A stretch of 18,051 nt of DNA from Gammaproteobacteria bacterium (lineage in GTDB: Bacteria > Pseudomonadota > Gammaproteobacteria > Chromatiales > Chromatiaceae), in contig JAGVUH010000042.1 of the NCBI GenBank assembly GCA_019136395.1, positions 1 to 18,051 on the forward strand, given 5' to 3'. Numbering within the stretch: the stretch's first letter is position 1; every line of letters starts with the position of its first letter. Below are positions 15,643 to 18,051 of this stretch, piece after piece. Both the position numbers and the translations under genes were made by a program. A model generated the notes under the pieces. It saw nothing but the letters and a program-made list of their open reading frames with translations, did not search any database and was not told the origin of the DNA.

Positions 15643-15976
15643 CCGTCATGCGGTCAACCCCACCCCGGACGATGGAAGCCCCCCTCTGGTCTCTTCCATG
15701 CTAAATCTGGAGTGAGGGATCGCTAGACCCCCTAGGGCAGCCCCTAACCAGGCTGCCCTATTTTTTTGCGGTGAGCCATGAATTGCAGGGTGCACCATTT
15801 CTTCAGCCCCCCCACCTTTCGCTGCCTGTCCCGGCCCCGGTTCTCTTTTCGGGGATGCAATACTTGTCAGCAGGTGAAAAAAATCAGGGGGGCCCAGGGG
15901 TGACTCATGCCACCGGGCACGGCCAGGCAAGGGCCTCTGGTTTTTCTTCCCGTGGGCCGTTCAAACTCTGGACCGG
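15643..15976. other. Convergent intergenic region between the FadL-family gene and ugd
   Basis: The 334 bases hold a 7-base inverted repeat ATGGAAG/CTTCCAT (15672-15678 and 15693-15699), the terminator at 15733-15767, and about 200 GC-rich bases up to the ugd stop, including an A7 tract at 15877-15883. No gene is recognised. Confidence 0.65.
15733..15767 (+). terminator. Rho-independent terminator of the FadL-family gene
   Basis: A perfect 10-base stem TAGGGCAGCC (15733-15742) pairs with GGCTGCCCTA (15751-15760) around an 8-base loop, followed directly by seven T (15761-15767). It lies about 90 bases after the stop codon. The T-run is on the plus strand only, so it serves the FadL-family gene and not ugd. 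Confidence 0.93.
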
Positions 15977-17332
15977 TTAACTCCGGACGGTTGGGGCCTG
16001 GACGTCCGTCCGGGTCCTGCCAATGGAGTGGTAGGTCAGGCCGCTGGCGGCGACCAGGCGGGGGTTGAAGAGGTTGCGGCCGTCGAAGACGACGGGGGTC
16101 TTGAGCCGGTCCCTGAGGGTGGCGAAGTCGACGCCCCGGAATTGGTTCCACTCAGTGACGATGGCCAGGCCATCGGCCCCGTCAAGGGCCGTGAGGGGAT
16201 CATCGACCAGTTCCAGATCGGGACGCTCGCCGTAGATACGGCGGGCCTCCGTCATGGCGACTGGATCATAGGCGCGAACCCGGGCGCCAGCGGCCCAGAG
16301 GGCTTCCATCAGGCGGCGACTGGAGGCCTCGCGCATGTCATCGGTGTTCGGCTTGAAGGCCAGGCCCCACAGGGCGAGGGTACGCCCCTGGAGATCCCCC
16401 TGGAAATGATCGCGGATCTTGGTGAACAGGACCTCCTTCTGCCGGTCGTTGACCGCCTCGATGGCGGCGAGGAGCTCGGCCCGGTAGCCGATGCCGCTGG
16501 CGGTCCGTTCCAGGGCGCGCACGTCCTTGGGAAAACAGGAGCCGCCATAGCCGCAGCCGGGATAGATGAACTGGTAGCCGATGCGGGGGTCGGACCCGAT
16601 CCCGACCCGGACCTGCTCGATATCCGCGCCGACGGCCTCGGCGATGTTGGAGAGCTCGTTCATGAAGCTGATCTTGGCGGCCAGCAGGGCATTGGCGGCG
16701 TATTTGGTCAGCTCCGCGGAGCGGACGTCCATGACCAGGACGCGGTCGTGATTGCGGTTGAAGGGGGCGTAGAGGGCGCGCAGCAGTTCCCCGGTCCGGG
16801 GATTGTCGGTGCCGACCACGATGCGGTCGGGACGCATGAAGTCCTCGATGGCGGCCCCTTCCTTGAGGAATTCCGGGTTGGAGACCACGTCGAACTCGTG
16901 ACTGACGCCGCGCTGGTCGAGGGCCTGGCGGATGGTGGCGGCAACCCGATCCGCGGTGCCGACGGGGACCGTCGACTTGTCGACGACGATGCGGTAACCC
17001 TCCAGGTGTTCGCCAATGGCTCGGGCAACGGCCAGGACGTGGGAGAGATCGGCGGAGCCGTCCTCATCGGGCGGCGTGCCGACGGCGATGAATTGAAACA
17101 GGCCATGCGCGACGCCGGCCGCCGGGTCGGTGGAGAAATTGAGCCGGCCGGCCGCCCGATTGCGCTGAACCACAGCCTCCAGCCCGGGCTCGAAGATGGG
17201 CACGCCTCCAGCGTTGAGTAAGGCGACCTTCTCGGGGTCGATGTCGATGCACAGGACCCGGTTACCCACCTCGGCGAGGCAGGCCCCGGTCACCAAACCC
17301 ACGTAACCACTACCAAAGATGGTGATATCCAT
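15977..17332 (-). CDS. ugd: UDP-glucose 6-dehydrogenase
   Basis: Ugd oxidises UDP-glucose to UDP-glucuronate with two NAD+, feeding capsule, exopolysaccharide or lipid modification pathways. The 451-residue protein has the NAD-binding [22 protein letters not shown] (3-24), CIDIDPEKV, the [12 protein letters not shown] segment (118-128), [24 protein letters not shown], the central [21 protein letters not shown] with Lys210, and the active-site [10 protein letters not shown] with Cys266. The C-terminal domain has [21 protein letters not shown] chose ATG 17330-17332 because AGGAGAA precedes it on the minus strand and the Rossmann strand starts two residues later; ATG 17375-17377 would add 15 unneeded residues. 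It is a single gene here with no sugar-polymer neighbours. Confidence 0.96.
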   Translation of the reverse strand: MDITIFGSGYVGLVTGACLAEVGNRVLCIDIDPEKVALLNAGGVPIFEPGLEAVVQRNRAAGRLNFSTDPAAGVAHGLFQFIAVGTPPDEDGSADLSHVLAVARAIGEHLEGYRIVVDKSTVPVGTADRVAATIRQALDQRGVSHEFDVVSNPEFLKEGAAIEDFMRPDRIVVGTDNPRTGELLRALYAPFNRNHDRVLVMDVRSAELTKYAANALLAAKISFMNELSNIAEAVGADIEQVRVGIGSDPRIGYQFIYPGCGYGGSCFPKDVRALERTASGIGYRAELLAAIEAVNDRQKEVLFTKIRDHFQGDLQGRTLALWGLAFKPNTDDMREASSRRLMEALWAAGARVRAYDPVAMTEARRIYGERPDLELVDDPLTALDGADGLAIVTEWNQFRGVDFATLRDRLKTPVVFDGRNLFNPRLVAASGLTYHSIGRTRTDVQAPTVRS

Positions 17333-17462
17333 CAGGATTCTCCTGGTTGTGCCCGGTCGGGCCTTGAAAAAGGGCACATCTTAATTCATCGCTGGCCAAA
17401 GGGCGCGACGGACCCGAGAGCCCTCAGGCCGGAGCGACCTGGACGCGAGGCGGGAACCGAGG

Positions 17463-17491
17463 TTGACAGCAGGGATTCATGTGCCTACCAT
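17463..17491 (+). promoter_or_regulatory. Sigma70 promoter of the tRNA-tuf operon
   Basis: A perfect -35 TTGACA (17463-17468), a 17-base spacer and the -10 TACCAT (17486-17491) stand just upstream of tRNA-Tyr, giving a predicted start near 17498. The bases after the -10 are GC-rich (ACGCCGC), as in stringently controlled tRNA and ribosomal promoters. Confidence 0.8.
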
Positions 17492-17505
17492 ACGCCGCTC
17501 GATTC

Positions 17506-17590
17506 GGAGGGGTTCCCGAGCGGTCAAAGGGATCAGACTGTAAATCTGACGGCTCAGCCTTCGGAGGTTCGAATCCTCCCCCCTCCACCA
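17506..17590 (+). tRNA. tRNA-Tyr (anticodon GTA)
   Basis: This is an 85-base type II tRNA with a long variable arm. The acceptor GGAGGGG (17506-17512) pairs with CCCCTCC (17580-17586), then A and an encoded CCA. The anticodon stem TCAGA/TCTGA encloses CTGTAAA with GTA at 17540-17542. The T arm is GGAGG-TTCGAAT-CCTCC. Confidence 0.97.
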
Positions 17591-17665
17591 AATTGTAGTC
17601 ATGAGATGCAGGCTCGCCGGGTTCGTTACCGTTCCCGCACACCATTGGCGCCTGAATTTCCTCGC

Positions 17666-17739
17666 GCGGGTGTAGTTCAACGGTAGAACTTCAGCCTTCC
17701 AAGCTGATAGCGTGGGTTCGACTCCCATCACCCGCTCCA
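17666..17739 (+). tRNA. tRNA-Gly (anticodon TCC)
   Basis: This is a 74-base cloverleaf. The acceptor GCGGGTG (17666-17672) pairs with CACCCGC (17729-17735), then T and an encoded CCA. The anticodon loop CTTCCAA has TCC at 17698-17700. It is the second gene of the tRNA-Tyr/Gly/Thr cluster. Confidence 0.97.
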
Positions 17740-17759
17740 TGCCAGGCACAAGCGAACTT

Positions 17760-17835
17760 GCCCATGTAGCTCAGATGGTAGAGCACACCCTTGGTAAGGG
17801 TGAGGTCATCGGTTCGATTCCGATCATGGGCTCCA
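17760..17835 (+). tRNA. tRNA-Thr (anticodon GGT)
   Basis: This is a 76-base cloverleaf. The acceptor GCCCATG (17760-17766) pairs with CATGGGC (17825-17831), then T and an encoded CCA. The stem CACCC/GGGTG encloses TTGGTAA with GGT at 17793-17795. It is directly upstream of tuf, as in the E. coli tyrU-glyT-thrT-tufB operon. Confidence 0.97.
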
Positions 17836-17937
17836 ACCCGCCGGCAACCGGAACATCCTCGCGGAACGCCGGATGTGGGCTCACACTCCTAACCTGAATA
17901 CCTGACCGAATTTCGACATCTTCCGGGGGATAGCCTC

Positions 17938-18051
17938 ATGTCCAAAGCCAAATTCGAACGCAAGAAGCCGCACGTCAACGTCGGTACGATCGGCCACGTC
18001 GACCATGGCAAGACCACCTTAACGGCGGCCATCACCATGCACCAGGCGAAG
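17938..18051 (+). CDS. tuf: Elongation factor Tu, N-terminal part (3' truncated by window edge)
   Basis: EF-Tu delivers aminoacyl-tRNA to the ribosome as a GTP complex. The 38 codons present encode [18 protein letters not shown] followed by the Walker A motif GHVDHGKT and LTAAITM. This is the canonical EF-Tu start and is distinct from EF-G, IF-2 and SelB. The last residues (ITMHQAK) differ from the more common IT-x-VLA but lie in a variable helix. ATG 17938 is preceded by CGGGGGA (about 17924-17930). The gene is about 100 bases after tRNA-Thr and probably shares its transcript. The rest lies outside the window. Confidence 0.97.
   Translation, partial: MSKAKFERKKPHVNVGTIGHVDHGKTTLTAAITMHQAK

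Noticed and set aside
15877..15976. Intrinsic terminator for ugd at the T7 (minus strand) tract
   Set aside because: The bases before the T-run are C-rich without a matching G arm, so no stable stem of useful length forms directly upstream.
1..18051. CRISPR arrays, transposases, integrases, toxin-antitoxin or phage-defence genes
   Set aside because: Nothing of this kind is visible in any frame; the direct repeats present are two-copy and not spacer-separated arrays.

Overview
The window is a GC-rich stretch of bacterial chromosome, coding on both strands. Its gene order is a patchwork of well-known gammaproteobacterial housekeeping neighbourhoods: hemA-prfA-prmC; a TPR gene, then ispE-tRNA(Gln)-prs-rplY-pth; and tRNA(Tyr)-tRNA(Gly)-tRNA(Thr)-tuf. 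A purple-sulfur-bacterium-like (Chromatiales) gammaproteobacterium fits best. That is an inference from gene order and base composition, because there is no rRNA or photosynthesis gene to decide it. I see no phage, insertion sequence, integron or CRISPR array, and no clearly new multi-gene system.

Layout. Bases 1-3191 (+) carry the 3' part of recG, ubiA (ubiquinone prenyltransferase) and a dsbA-type periplasmic oxidoreductase gene. Converging on these is an unrecognised four-helix membrane protein gene (3216-3737, -). A 360-base spacer then holds one copy of an interspersed repeat, a 29-base direct repeat and a 16-base palindrome. Bases 4098-8164 (-) form a tight operon, hemA-prfA-prmC-moeB, with ATGA overlaps at the hemA/prfA and prmC/moeB junctions. 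The prmC frame is broken by what looks like an 8-base deletion just after its NPPY motif.

A divergent spacer (8165-8531) carries a second copy of the interspersed repeat. It leads into a secreted TPR-repeat protein gene, ispE, tRNA-Gln, prs, rplY (long L25/CTC form) and pth (8532-13906, +). lolB, which commonly sits just before ispE, is not there. A FadL-family outer-membrane protein gene follows, with a clear intrinsic terminator. On the minus strand is ugd (UDP-glucose dehydrogenase). The window ends with a strong sigma70-type promoter, three tRNA genes and the first 38 codons of tuf.

How the genes work together. Translation is the dominant theme. HemA uses glutamyl-tRNA to start heme synthesis. 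RF1 (prfA) terminates translation and PrmC should methylate its GGQ glutamine. Pth recycles peptidyl-tRNA, L25 binds 5S rRNA, and the tRNA genes and EF-Tu supply elongation. The other genes serve isoprenoid precursors (ispE), quinone (ubiA), nucleotide precursors (prs), molybdopterin (moeB) and the envelope (dsbA, fadL-like, ugd). The most notable observations are the broken prmC inside an otherwise intact operon and the pair of hairpin-rich repeats in the two spacers.
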